Origin: JANQOH01 sp965214495
Lineage (GTDB): Bacteria; Pseudomonadota; Alphaproteobacteria; UBA7887
Direction of reading: 5' to 3'
Assembly: GCA_965214495.1 (NCBI GenBank)
Contig: OZ243958.1
Span: 2,108,001-2,172,000 of the forward strand
Length of the DNA stretch: 64,000 nt
The notes under the pieces are model-generated. The model saw nothing but the letters and a program-made list of their open reading frames with translations. It made no database searches and was not told where the DNA came from. Every line of letters starts with the position of its first letter. Positions within the stretch are counted from its first letter, which is position 1. Of the stretch, positions 16,085 to 24,743 are shown one piece after another. The translations under genes and the position numbers were made by a program.

Positions 16085-16124
16085 CATGATATAGCAAGCG
16101 CGATATCACGCTTGCTATATCATG
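16085..16124. promoter_or_regulatory. 40-bp perfect hairpin operator candidate
   Basis: Two 16-base arms (CATGATATAGCAAGCG and its exact complement) around an 8-base loop. The right arm overlaps the -35 of the predicted promoter for the helicase gene. Because that gene encodes an XRE-type DNA-binding domain, autorepression through this site is the simplest reading. It could also terminate the integrase transcript, though no T run follows. Confidence 0.6.
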
Positions 16125-16140
16125 CGTTCTGACCTATTCT
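16112..16140 (+). promoter_or_regulatory. Predicted promoter of the defence operon
   Basis: TTGCTA (16112-16117), 17-base spacer, TATTCT (16135-16140), giving a leader of about 22 bases before ATG 16169. The -35 sits in the right arm of the hairpin operator. Confidence 0.5.
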
Positions 16141-16168
16141 CGTCGATCATTCGTCGCGAGAGTGAGCG

Positions 16169-19100
16169 ATGCAGTCGGCGGGCTATTCCGTTCCCGAAGA
16201 TTATCCTGCTCGAGTCAGGGATTTGCGAGAACGGCTCGGGTTGACGCAGACGCGGATGGCGGAGCGCATCGGCGTGTCGTTCGCGACGGTGAACCGATGG
16301 GAGAACGGCCAGTCCAGGCCGACGCGCCTGGCATGGCGACGGATCGCCGATCTGGAAGCAGAAGTCCGGGCATCGAAGCACCGGGCCGAACCGGCCGCTG
16401 CTCCGACTGCGCCGACGCTCGACTTCGCGGCGGAACCGGGGGCGGTCGCCGCGGTCGCCGAGGCGACCCGCCTCGCCTACGGCCACCTTTCCAACCCGGC
16501 CTTTGCTGCGGAGATCTCCTCGATCGACCCCCTTCCGCACCAGCGGATCGCCGTCTACGAGCACATGCTTGGCCAGTCGCCGCTGCGCTTCCTCCTCGCC
16601 GACGACGCCGGCGCCGGCAAGACGATCATGACGGGGCTCTATCTCCGGGAGATGATCGCGCGCCGTCTCGTCGCCCGCATTCTCGTGGTTCCGCCGGCCG
16701 GCCTAGTCGGCAACTGGGAACGCGAGATGCGCACGTTGTTCCGCCTCCCCTTCCGCATCGCGCGCGGCGTCGATGCTCGTGCCGGAAACCCGTTCGTCGG
16801 GCCTGAGAGCGACCACCTCATCATCAGTATCGATACGCTCGCCGGCGAGCGTATGGTCGCGCGGATGCGCGAGGCGGTGGCCTCGGGCGCCGCGCGCGCC
16901 TACGACCTCGTGGTGTTCGACGAAGCCCACAAGCTGGCCGCCGACCGCGAGCGGGATTCCTACGTCCGCAAGACCGACCGCTACCGCCTCGCCGAGGCGC
17001 TGGCCGGCCTGCCTACGGATGACGCGCGGTGGCGGCTCGGCTGGTCGGCGTCGAACATCCTGCTGCTGACCGCGACGCCGCACATGGGCAAGGACTTCCC
17101 CTACTACTGCCTGTGGCGGCTTCTCGCACCGGACACGCTCGCGACCTTCGATGCGTTCGAGGCCTTCCCGGAAGCGCAGCGCCGCCGCCACTTCATCCGC
17201 CGGACCAAGGAGGAGATGGTCCACTTCGACGGCCGGCCGCTCTACCCGCAGCGGCGTTGCGATACCCTGAGCTACGCCCTGAACCCGGCGGAGCAGACCC
17301 TTTACGACGCGACGACGCGGTACATCGCGGAAACCTACAACAAGGCGCGCATACTGAACCGTTCCGCCGCCCGCTTGGCCATGAGCGTGTTCCAGCGCCG
17401 GCTCGCCAGCTCGACCTACGCGCTGATGCGGTCGTTCGAACGCCGCCTCGACCGGTTGGACGAGGCCATCGCGCTGGTGCGTGCGGGCCGCGCCGACGAG
17501 CTGGAACGGCGCCAGACGCGCATCGCCGGCACGCCCGATTTCTTCGAATCCCGGACCGCGGACGAGGACGCGGGCGACGCGGGCGAGCCGGAGCGTCACG
17601 AAGCGTTCGAGGAGACCGCGTTCGGCGGCCTCGCCGCGATCACCCTGGCGGAACTGCGGGAGGAGCGCGCCGCGGTCGAGGCCCTTCTCGCCCGGGCGCG
17701 CCGTCTCGCCGAATCGGGCGAGGACTCCAAGTTCGAGAAGCTGCGCACACTCATGGCCGATCCCGCCTTCGCCCGGGAGAAGCTCATCGTTTTCACCGAG
17801 CACCGCGACACGGCGGAGTTTCTGGTGCGCCGCCTGGAAGGGCTCGGCTTCACTGGACAGGTGGCCTTGATCCACGGCGGGCTCGACTACCGCGACCGGG
17901 AGACACAGGTCGAGCTGTTCCGACGTCCGACGGACCGGGGCGGCGCCAGCTATCTGGTCGCCACCGACGCCGCGGGCGAGGGCATCAACCTCCAGTTCTG
18001 CTGGCTGATGGCGAACTACGACGTGCCCTGGAACCCGGCGCGCCTGGAACAGCGGATGGGGCGCATCCACCGCTACGGGCAGGCGCGCGACCCGGTGGTG
18101 ATCGTCAATCTGATCGCCGGGGAAACCCGCGAAGGGCGGGTCCTCAAGGCGCTTCTCGACAAGCTCGAGCTGATCCGCAAACAGCTCCGCTCGGACAAAG
18201 TGTTCGATGTCGTCGGGCGCCTGTTCGAGAACATGCCTATCAAAGAGTATCTGGAGATGGCGGCGACGGAGGACGGCGCCCGCGACGCCATCGAGAAGCT
18301 CGGCGGCCGCCTGACACCGGAGCAAGTGACCGCGATTACCGAGCGCGAGCGCGCTCTGTACGGCGGCGGGGAGGTGCGCAACCGTCTCCCAGAGATCAAC
18401 GCGGCCATGGAACGGGAGCAGTATCGCCGGCTGCTACCCGGCTATGTCCGCCGTTTCGTCGAGACCGCTATCCCCCTGATCGACCTGCGGCTGGAGGGCG
18501 ACCCCGACGACGTTTTCGAGCTTGCGCCCGAACGGCCCGGCGCCGCCGACGAGCTGCGCGGCGCCATGGAAGCCTATCCGGAAGCGGTGCGCGGCCGGTT
18601 GACGGTCCATCGACCGAACGGTGGGGACGCCATCTGGATGCATCCCGGCGAGCCGGTGTTCGAGCGATTCCGCGCAGCCCTGCTGGCGCGCTGCGGCGGG
18701 GAGGCGCGGCGGGGCGCGATCTTCGTCGATCCTCATACCCAAGCGCCCTACCTCTTTCATCTGGCCCGAGCGTCGGTCGTGCGCCGTGACGGGGAGCGGT
18801 CGGAGATGGTCGAGACCCGTCCGATCGGACTGCGGCAGGATAGCGACGGCACCGTCTCGCCCTGCCCACCGGAGCACCTGCTCCTGCTGCGCGGCGCAAC
18901 CGGGATCGCCCCGGGCGGCGTGCCGCTGGCCCGGCTGGCGCGCGGGCTGATGGAGAACGCGGACGAGTGGCTGAAGGATACCGCGCTGCGCATGGCGGCG
19001 GAGCATCGTGCGTGCATCGAGGATTCGCTGCCGGAACGGCGCCGGTGGATCGCGCGCGGCTACGACCACAAGACCGCCGAGCTGGTGGCGAGGCGGCGGC

Positions 19101-19729
19101 AGGTGAGCGGCGAGGCGCGCCGGGGCGATGCGGGCGCTCAGGCAGAGCTTGCCGTCGTAAGGGAAGAACAGGGCCGACTCGTCGCGGAGAAGCAGCGCGG
19201 TCTGGCATTGCTGGACGCGGAGCCGTCTCTGATCGAGCCCGGCGAGACGGCGATGATCGCCCACGCGCTGGTCGTGCCGACGGACGATCTCGAGGAGCGG
19301 CAACGGCACGACGCGGGAGTCGAGGCGATCGCCATGCGGCTTGCCCGCACCCACGAGGAAGCGGCCGGCGCCACGGTCTGGGACGTGTCGCGGCCCGTGC
19401 TTGCGCGCCGCGAAGGTCTCGGAGATTGGCCTGGTTTCGACCTCCGTTCACTGCGCCCAGCAGCCGCGCACGGGCCGGCGGAGGACCGCGCCATCGAGGT
19501 CAAGGGCCGCGCGGGGTCCGGTGCGGTGGAGGTGAGCGAGAACGAGTGGGCGGCGGCCTGCAACCTGCGCGGCCGCTACTGGCTCTATGCCGTCTTCGAC
19601 TGCGCCACGCCCCGGCCCCGCCTGGTCAAGGTCCGCGATCCGTTCGGCCGGTTGCTCGCGCGGGCGAGAGGGAGCGTCGTCATATCGAGCTCCGAGATCC
19701 TGTCGGCGACGGACAAGGGAACAGTGTAG
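16169..19729 (+). CDS. XRE-domain SNF2-family helicase with DUF3883 nuclease-like tail
   Basis: An 1186-residue, three-part protein. Residues ~12-60 form an XRE helix-turn-helix (LGLTQTRMAERIGVSFATVNRWENG). Residues ~130-650 form a SNF2/RapA-like translocase: DDAGAGKT near 148, VVFDEAHKLA near 250, and AGEGINLQFC and QRMGRIHRYGQ near 610-640. The last ~100 residues are DUF3883 (AIEVKGRAGSG, SENEWAAA), a PD-(D/E)xK-like domain. Helicases of this build are the H component of Hma and related anti-phage systems. It is the first gene of the long operon and probably represses its own promoter. Confidence 0.85.
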   Translation: MQSAGYSVPEDYPARVRDLRERLGLTQTRMAERIGVSFATVNRWENGQSRPTRLAWRRIADLEAEVRASKHRAEPAAAPTAPTLDFAAEPGAVAAVAEATRLAYGHLSNPAFAAEISSIDPLPHQRIAVYEHMLGQSPLRFLLADDAGAGKTIMTGLYLREMIARRLVARILVVPPAGLVGNWEREMRTLFRLPFRIARGVDARAGNPFVGPESDHLIISIDTLAGERMVARMREAVASGAARAYDLVVFDEAHKLAADRERDSYVRKTDRYRLAEALAGLPTDDARWRLGWSASNILLLTATPHMGKDFPYYCLWRLLAPDTLATFDAFEAFPEAQRRRHFIRRTKEEMVHFDGRPLYPQRRCDTLSYALNPAEQTLYDATTRYIAETYNKARILNRSAARLAMSVFQRRLASSTYALMRSFERRLDRLDEAIALVRAGRADELERRQTRIAGTPDFFESRTADEDAGDAGEPERHEAFEETAFGGLAAITLAELREERAAVEALLARARRLAESGEDSKFEKLRTLMADPAFAREKLIVFTEHRDTAEFLVRRLEGLGFTGQVALIHGGLDYRDRETQVELFRRPTDRGGASYLVATDAAGEGINLQFCWLMANYDVPWNPARLEQRMGRIHRYGQARDPVVIVNLIAGETREGRVLKALLDKLELIRKQLRSDKVFDVVGRLFENMPIKEYLEMAATEDGARDAIEKLGGRLTPEQVTAITERERALYGGGEVRNRLPEINAAMEREQYRRLLPGYVRRFVETAIPLIDLRLEGDPDDVFELAPERPGAADELRGAMEAYPEAVRGRLTVHRPNGGDAIWMHPGEPVFERFRAALLARCGGEARRGAIFVDPHTQAPYLFHLARASVVRRDGERSEMVETRPIGLRQDSDGTVSPCPPEHLLLLRGATGIAPGGVPLARLARGLMENADEWLKDTALRMAAEHRACIEDSLPERRRWIARGYDHKTAELVARRRQVSGEARRGDAGAQAELAVVREEQGRLVAEKQRGLALLDAEPSLIEPGETAMIAHALVVPTDDLEERQRHDAGVEAIAMRLARTHEEAAGATVWDVSRPVLARREGLGDWPGFDLRSLRPAAAHGPAEDRAIEVKGRAGSGAVEVSENEWAAACNLRGRYWLYAVFDCATPRPRLVKVRDPFGRLLARARGSVVISSSEILSATDKGTV

Positions 19730-19746
19730 CGCCGTGGCATGACGAT

Positions 19747-21663
19747 TTGGACGGCGCCGCTCTTCACATCGCCGCCTCCGACGCATCGCCTCTGCGCGTC
19801 CGCGCCGGGCCCGGCACCGGCAAAACCTTTACGTTGATGCGTCGCATTGCACGGTTCCTTGAGCGAGGAACCGCTCCGGAGCGAATTCTTGTATGTACAT
19901 TCACTCGAACGGCAGCGGCCGATCTGAAAAAGGCTGTCATTGCGCTGAATGCGCCTGGAGCGGATGACGTCAAGACGACCACCATCCACGGCCATTGTTT
20001 CGGAATCCTCATGCGAGATGAGGTTCTGGCGTCGACCGGTCGGGTTCCCCGACCGCTGATGGATTTCGAGCAGCGGTTTCTTTTGGAGGATCTGCGGGTC
20101 GACGGCTTCGGCACGATCCACCAAAACCGCAAACGGATCAAAGCCTTCGAGGCAGCCTGGGCGAGACTCCAGGACGAGCAGCCGGGCTGGCCGAACGATG
20201 CGACGGACAGGGGTTTCCAGGCCATACTTCTCGATTGGCTGCGCTTTCATCGGGCGATGTTGATCGGCGAGCTCGTACCGGAAGCCTTGCGTTACCTCAG
20301 AAACAATCCGGCGGCACGGGACTTCGACGATTTTACGAAGATTTTCGTCGACGAGTATCAGGATCTCAACGTCGCCGAACAGGAGGTCATCGGTCTACTC
20401 GCGAGGAACGCGGAACTGACAATCGTCGGTGACGAGGATCAATCGATCTACTCGTTCAAGCACGCGTATCCCGAAGGTATAGAGGAGTTCCACCAGAGAA
20501 ATGCCGGAACCGTGGACAGAAGTTTGGACGTATGTCGGCGGTGCCCGACGGCGATTGTCGCACTGGCCAACGAGTTGATCGGAAACAACAACCAGAGGGC
20601 CAATCGAAGCCTGTTGCCGCACGCGGAAAATGGCCAGGGGGAAGTCTATATCGTCCAATGGTCGGGCATCGAGGCCGAAGCGGACGGGTTGGCTCGGTTT
20701 ATCCGACAGCGTGTCGTCGAAGGACGCGTTCAGCCCGGTCGGATTCTCGTCCTCGCTCCGCGTCGGGTATTCGGCTACGCGGTTCGCGACGCCCTAAAAG
20801 CGATCAATGTCCATGCCCACAGCTTCTTTCAGGAACAAGCTCTCGAAGGCGACCCGAAGAGCGCGGACGGCAGCAAGAAACAGAAAACGTTCACCCTCTT
20901 GACGCTTGCCGCCGATCCGACGGATGCGACAGCGCTTCGCTGCTGGTGCGGCTTCGGCAGCCAATCTCTGCGCGCTCCCGCTTGGAAACGGGTCCGCGCA
21001 CTCTGCCGTCGATCCGATCGCGCCCTAACCGATGTTCTTGCCGACATTCGGGACGGGTGCATTCCTTTACGGCATGGCGGTTCTCTCCGATCCAGACTCG
21101 TCGAGCTTCAACAACAGTTGCAAGATATCGACGGCTTGGTTGGCCAAGATTTGATTGATGCGCTGTTTCCGGCGGACGAACCGGAATTCGCGGAGCTTCG
21201 CGAGCTGGCCGCCGAACTTCGCGAAGATGCCGGCGCCAAGCTCCTTCTGGACACGCTTCGCACAAGCATCACTCAACCGAAACTACCTACGGATGTCGAC
21301 TACGTTCGAGTCATGAGCCTGCACAAATCGAAGGGTCTGACCGCCGATCTTGTGGTCGTGATGGGTTGCGTTGAGGGACTGACCCCGCACGTAGATGAAT
21401 CGCTGTCGCAAGAGGAACATAACAGGATGCTCGAAGAGCAGAGACGGCTGTTCTATGTTGCATTGACCCGTTCACGCGACACGCTGATTCTGTCGAGCGT
21501 CACAAATCTGCCTCGAGACTTGGCCCATCATCTTCAAGTACCGATAATCGGCCACAGGCAGAATGTTTCGACGATTGCCTCACGCTTCATCGATGAACTC
21601 GGTCCTACCCGACCAAATCCGATCAACGGTGCGCGACTGCTCGAAGCGAGGGCCGGCGTGTGA
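19747..21663 (+). CDS. UvrD/Rep-family DNA helicase
   Basis: A ~638-residue superfamily 1A helicase. Motifs: RAGPGTGKTFTLM (Walker A, residues ~22-32), KIFVDEYQDL (motif II), VGDEDQSIYSFKHA (motif III), VMSLHKSKGLTADLVVV (motif V) and RRLFYVALTRSRDTL (motif VI). No ATG/GTG lies in frame between the helicase stop and the Walker A; TTG 19747 is the only local start, although upstream in-frame sequence (WHDD) also resembles the family's usual N-terminus. It overlaps the next gene (GTGA). Such helicases occur in many defence systems; here it is wedged between the SNF2 helicase and the methyltransferase. Confidence 0.82.
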   Translation: MDGAALHIAASDASPLRVRAGPGTGKTFTLMRRIARFLERGTAPERILVCTFTRTAAADLKKAVIALNAPGADDVKTTTIHGHCFGILMRDEVLASTGRVPRPLMDFEQRFLLEDLRVDGFGTIHQNRKRIKAFEAAWARLQDEQPGWPNDATDRGFQAILLDWLRFHRAMLIGELVPEALRYLRNNPAARDFDDFTKIFVDEYQDLNVAEQEVIGLLARNAELTIVGDEDQSIYSFKHAYPEGIEEFHQRNAGTVDRSLDVCRRCPTAIVALANELIGNNNQRANRSLLPHAENGQGEVYIVQWSGIEAEADGLARFIRQRVVEGRVQPGRILVLAPRRVFGYAVRDALKAINVHAHSFFQEQALEGDPKSADGSKKQKTFTLLTLAADPTDATALRCWCGFGSQSLRAPAWKRVRALCRRSDRALTDVLADIRDGCIPLRHGGSLRSRLVELQQQLQDIDGLVGQDLIDALFPADEPEFAELRELAAELREDAGAKLLLDTLRTSITQPKLPTDVDYVRVMSLHKSKGLTADLVVVMGCVEGLTPHVDESLSQEEHNRMLEEQRRLFYVALTRSRDTLILSSVTNLPRDLAHHLQVPIIGHRQNVSTIASRFIDELGPTRPNPINGARLLEARAGV

Positions 21664-22184
21664 CCACGCACAGCAAGATACTGATCATCGCTGGACCGAA
21701 CGGGGCGGGAAAGACGACATTCGCGACGGAGTTCCTGCCGAACGAAGCGGACTGCCCGACTTTCGTCAACGCAGATTCGATCGCCGCGGGGTTGAGTCCG
21801 TTCCGGCCGTCTTCGGTGGCGTTTTGGGCCGGCCGTCTGATGATCGAGACGATCCACGGATATGCGGCCAGAGGCGAGAGCTTCTCCTTCGAGACGACCT
21901 TGAGCGGGCGCGGCCATGCCCGTTCGATCCCTCTCTGGCGGGAGCGGGGCTATCGTGTGAAGCTGTTTTTCCTGCGGCTGCCGACGCCGGAAACGGCGAT
22001 CGCCCGTGTCCGGCAGCGCGTGTCGGAAGGCGGACACGACGTGCCCGAGGCGGTCGTTCGCCGAAGGTTCCATGCGGGATGGCGCAATTTAGAGACCGTC
22101 TATCGGGATCTGGTCGACGAATGGGCGATATACGACAATTCCGGGACCGCCCCGGTCCTGCTTGTGGAGGGAAGGAAGCGATGA
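21660..22184 (+). CDS. Zeta-toxin-like P-loop ATPase/kinase
   Basis: A 174-residue protein, start GTG 21660. IIAGPNGAGKTTFATEFLP at residues ~9-27 is the zeta-type Walker A. FVNADSIAAGLSPF and SFETTLSGRGH match the substrate-binding and second catalytic segments of zeta-like kinases (which phosphorylate UDP-sugars in characterised toxins). Small chromosomal members with this pattern are often of uncertain toxicity. The next gene, overlapping by 4 bases, may be its antitoxin or partner. Confidence 0.78.
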   Translation: MTTHSKILIIAGPNGAGKTTFATEFLPNEADCPTFVNADSIAAGLSPFRPSSVAFWAGRLMIETIHGYAARGESFSFETTLSGRGHARSIPLWRERGYRVKLFFLRLPTPETAIARVRQRVSEGGHDVPEAVVRRRFHAGWRNLETVYRDLVDEWAIYDNSGTAPVLLVEGRKR

Positions 22185-22408
22185 AAGCGCCGAAGTCGGA
22201 CGATCGGAAGCCGGCGGAGCCCGCCCGCGGCCCGGACCTTGCCGGGGCCGAAGCGGCGATGCGCAGAGCCGCCGAGCGCGCCCGCCGCCGCGCGGCGGAA
22301 AACGGCACCCCCATCGCCGTGTTCCAAGACGGAAAAGTCGTCTGGGTGGACGTGGGACGCGAAGTGCTGGAGAACGAGAAAACGGAACGGCGCCATGACG
22401 CTGGTTGA
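22181..22408 (+). CDS. Small protein paired with the zeta-like ATPase
   Basis: A 75-residue protein: a charged, alanine/arginine-rich helix (residues ~20-42) followed by a short beta segment GTPIAVFQDGKVVWVDVG. It overlaps the zeta-like gene by 4 bases and the MNT gene by 14 bases. Small proteins of this type commonly follow such ATPases, and a neutralising role is plausible. Nothing in the sequence proves it. Confidence 0.65.
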   Translation: MKAPKSDDRKPAEPARGPDLAGAEAAMRRAAERARRRAAENGTPIAVFQDGKVVWVDVGREVLENEKTERRHDAG

Positions 22409-22730
22409 CGACGCGCTTCTGGAACGGATGGTGCACGCCATTGTGGACGAGGTGGATCCCGAACAGGTGATCCTGTTCGGCTCCCAGGCGCGCGGCGACG
22501 CCGGGACCCGTTCCGACGTCGATCTGGTCGTCGTCGAGGCCGAACCGTTCGGGCCGGGCCGGGACCGGCGCGCCGAAGCGGTGCGGCTGTGGCGCGCGCT
22601 CGCGGGCTTTCGCGTCTCCAAGGACATACTGGTCTACAGCCGCGGCGAGGTCGAGTACTGGCGCGACTCTCTCAACCATGTGCTCGCGCGGGCGCTGCGC
22701 GAAGGCAAGGTGCTCTATGAGCGACCCTAA
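22395..22730 (+). CDS. MNT-type nucleotidyltransferase (antitoxin)
   Basis: A 111-residue minimal nucleotidyltransferase: VILFGSQARGDAGTRSDVDLVVVE at residues ~26-49 has the GSxxRG and SDxDL motifs needed for metal and nucleotide binding. In MNT-HEPN pairs such enzymes AMPylate the HEPN partner and block its RNase activity. It overlaps the HEPN gene by 14 bases. Confidence 0.86.
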   Translation: MTLVDDALLERMVHAIVDEVDPEQVILFGSQARGDAGTRSDVDLVVVEAEPFGPGRDRRAEAVRLWRALAGFRVSKDILVYSRGEVEYWRDSLNHVLARALREGKVLYERP

Positions 22731-23115
22731 GCAGGCCCGCGTGCTCGTGGAGGCCGCGGAGAGGGATGTCTCCGCCCTCCGCGGCATGGGCGACGCAGCG
22801 GTGTTCGCCGACGAGATTTTCGGCTTCCATGCGCAGCAGGCGGCCGAGAAGCTGTTCAAGGCGTGGCTGGCGCTGCTGGGCGAAGTCTATCCGGCGATCC
22901 ATGACTTGATCGAACTGTTGGAGATGCTGACGGCGCATCAGCCGGCTGCGGCGCGCTTCCACGCCTTGATCGACTACACCCCCTACGCCGTTCAGCTCCG
23001 CTACGCCGGCGCCGACGCCGGTGCCGGACCGCTCGATCGCCGCGCAGCCCTCGAGCGGGTGGAAGCGTTGCTCGACGAAGTCCGGCGGCGGCTGGCAAAC
23101 GCGGAAGGAGCCTGA
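22717..23115 (+). CDS. HEPN-domain protein, partner of MNT (toxin)
   Basis: A 132-residue helical protein: FHAQQAAEKLFKAWLALLG and VYPAIHDLIELLEML are typical of the HEPN family paired with MNT. The canonical R-x4-6-H is not obvious; the conserved His in AIHDL is present. Its C-terminal ~30 residues are repeated, degraded, at 23650-23742. Confidence 0.8.
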   Translation: MSDPKQARVLVEAAERDVSALRGMGDAAVFADEIFGFHAQQAAEKLFKAWLALLGEVYPAIHDLIELLEMLTAHQPAAARFHALIDYTPYAVQLRYAGADAGAGPLDRRAALERVEALLDEVRRRLANAEGA

Positions 23116-23117
23116 CT

Positions 23118-23183
23118 ATGGTGGACACAAACCTCAAGATCCCGGCGCCGACGACCGTAGCCGGCGGCCGAACCGATCGATGA
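23118..23183 (+). pseudogene. Truncated start of a second DUF2806-like gene
   Basis: Translates to MVDTNLKIPAPTTVAGGRTDR and stops. The first ten residues match the start of the intact DUF2806 gene at 23745 (MVDVNLKVPA). Together with the HEPN tail copy downstream it shows that the HEPN/DUF2806 junction was duplicated and one copy decayed. Confidence 0.6.
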
Positions 23184-23223
23184 ATTCCGGGCGCGCAATA
23201 GACCACAAAAGGGGACGAACGAG

Positions 23224-23607
23224 ATGGGTGCGACGCACGTCACGGTGACCGTTCGCAATCCGGCCGACCCGGACAGGTTCTGGGAAGGGCTGTTTCTCGT
23301 CGATACGGGCGCGACCGACTCTCTGGTGCCCAAGCCGCATCTGGACGCCATCGGGCTCAAGCCCAAAGGCAAGCGAGTCTATGAATTGGCAGACGGGAGC
23401 GAGGTCGTGATGGATATCACGACCGGGGATATCGAGTTCATGGGCGAAACGGTCGGGGGAACGATCCTGTATGGGGCGGCGGACGCCGAGCCCCTGCTCG
23501 GCGTGACCGCCCTGGAGTCGGTCGGCATCGAGATCGACCCGCTGAACCAGCGGCTGAAAAGGCTCCCGGCCGTGCGGCTCAAGAGATCAGGGCCGGCCCC
23601 TCGATGA
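23224..23607 (+). CDS. Retropepsin-like (clan AA) aspartic protease
   Basis: A 127-residue single-domain protein. FLVDTGATDSLVP at residues ~24-36 carries the D-T/S-G catalytic triplet of retroviral-type proteases, which work as homodimers. A hydrophobic-hydrophobic-Gly segment (EPLLGVTALESVG) follows near 90-102. No transmembrane segment or signal peptide, so it should act in the cytoplasm. It lies inside the duplicated HEPN/DUF2806 junction, in the middle of the defence operon. Substrate unknown; it might process a neighbouring protein. Confidence 0.75.
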   Translation: MGATHVTVTVRNPADPDRFWEGLFLVDTGATDSLVPKPHLDAIGLKPKGKRVYELADGSEVVMDITTGDIEFMGETVGGTILYGAADAEPLLGVTALESVGIEIDPLNQRLKRLPAVRLKRSGPAPR

Positions 23608-23649
23608 CGAACGCGCCATGATCTCCAACAACGGCCGCCGGATCCCGGC

Positions 23650-23742
23650 ATGAAGCCGCTCGACCGCGCCGCGGCCGTGAAGCAGGTGAAGATATTGCTG
23701 GAAGAGTCCCGGCGGCGGCTGACGAAAGCGGAAGAGAGCTGA
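23650..23742 (+). pseudogene. Copy of the HEPN gene C-terminus
   Basis: Translates to KPLDRAAAVKQVKILLEESRRRLTKAEES and a stop, matching the end of the HEPN protein (PLDRRAALERVEALLDEVRRRLANAEGA). It lies 3 bases before the DUF2806 start, the same arrangement as at 23115/23118. Confidence 0.7.
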
Positions 23743-23744
23743 CG

Positions 23745-24743
23745 ATGGTGGACGTGAACCTCAAGGTCCCGGCGCTCGAAAAGCTCCTGGACTACACCGC
23801 CAGTGGCATCGGGGCGGTGGCGGGACCGATGCTGGCGCCGTGGAAGGCGCGCAAGGAGGCCGAAGCCAAGCTCATCGGGGTCAAGACGGACGCCGACAGT
23901 CTGAAGCTCATCGCCGACGCCCAGGCTGAGGCGCGGCGCTCCCTCGCCGCGCCGGACGACGTGGGACGCGGAGTGCTAAAGATCGGCCCGGAAGGCATTG
24001 CGCAGCGAATCGAGTTCCAGGAGACGAAACGGCAGGCGAACATTGCATCCGTGGTCCGGGGCGCCGCCGCCGAGCTCGGCGACAACGAGGTTCCCGATCA
24101 CGAACCCGATCACGACTGGACCGCGCGGTTCTTCGATTGCGTTCAGGACGTGTCGTCGGACGATATGAGGAAACTTTGGGCAAAGATTCTATCTGGAGAA
24201 GTGGAAACTCCGGGACGGACGTCGCTTCGGACGTTGGAAACTCTCAGAAATATGACGAGAAGAGAAGCTCAAATGTTCCGAGATATATGCGACTTTGCCA
24301 TCAGTGATTGGATATTCCACCCTGGATCTCGTAGGAAGCATCATCACCTTTTCAATTGTAGTGACGCACTTGATCTCGATGCTTGTGGCCTTCTCCACGC
24401 CGGTTCGTTTTTGAAATATACGATCAATTTTTCTCAAAGCGACCAGTTCTTCATATTTCAGTATCAGAGCTGCCTACTGAAGATTTTAGCGACCTGTGGG
24501 AAAAGTAGGATTGATATCCCAGTTATTTTACTTACCGTTCCTGGAAAAGAACTCTATCGGGTTATGAAACACACTTTTCGGATGGACTACCTGCAATCGT
24601 TCTCAGGATTTCTGCACAAAGAGAACTGCGATCTGTCCTACACTCGTATTATCCAAGAACATCCAGACGGGACGTTTACGCATTCCCTTTCTTTCGTTGC
24701 CGTCGAACCGCAGCCGGAGCAACGAGACAGCACCACATCATGA
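23745..24743 (+). CDS. DUF2806 domain protein
   Basis: A 332-residue protein. The central stretch DWTARFFDCVQDVSSDDM...LWAKILSGEVETPGRTSLRTLETLRNMTRREA (residues ~124-180) is the DUF2806 signature, found near defence and toxin-antitoxin genes. The N-terminal ~60 residues look amphipathic. The last ~180 residues are AT-richer than the surroundings (from about base 24180), suggesting that part has a separate origin. Its stop overlaps the methyltransferase start (ATGA). Confidence 0.72.
   Translation: MVDVNLKVPALEKLLDYTASGIGAVAGPMLAPWKARKEAEAKLIGVKTDADSLKLIADAQAEARRSLAAPDDVGRGVLKIGPEGIAQRIEFQETKRQANIASVVRGAAAELGDNEVPDHEPDHDWTARFFDCVQDVSSDDMRKLWAKILSGEVETPGRTSLRTLETLRNMTRREAQMFRDICDFAISDWIFHPGSRRKHHHLFNCSDALDLDACGLLHAGSFLKYTINFSQSDQFFIFQYQSCLLKILATCGKSRIDIPVILLTVPGKELYRVMKHTFRMDYLQSFSGFLHKENCDLSYTRIIQEHPDGTFTHSLSFVAVEPQPEQRDSTTS

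Noticed and set aside
18434..19354. Long minus-strand frames opposite the SNF2 helicase
   Set aside because: The sense strand carries continuous helicase and DUF3883 motifs; the antisense frames show only biased composition.
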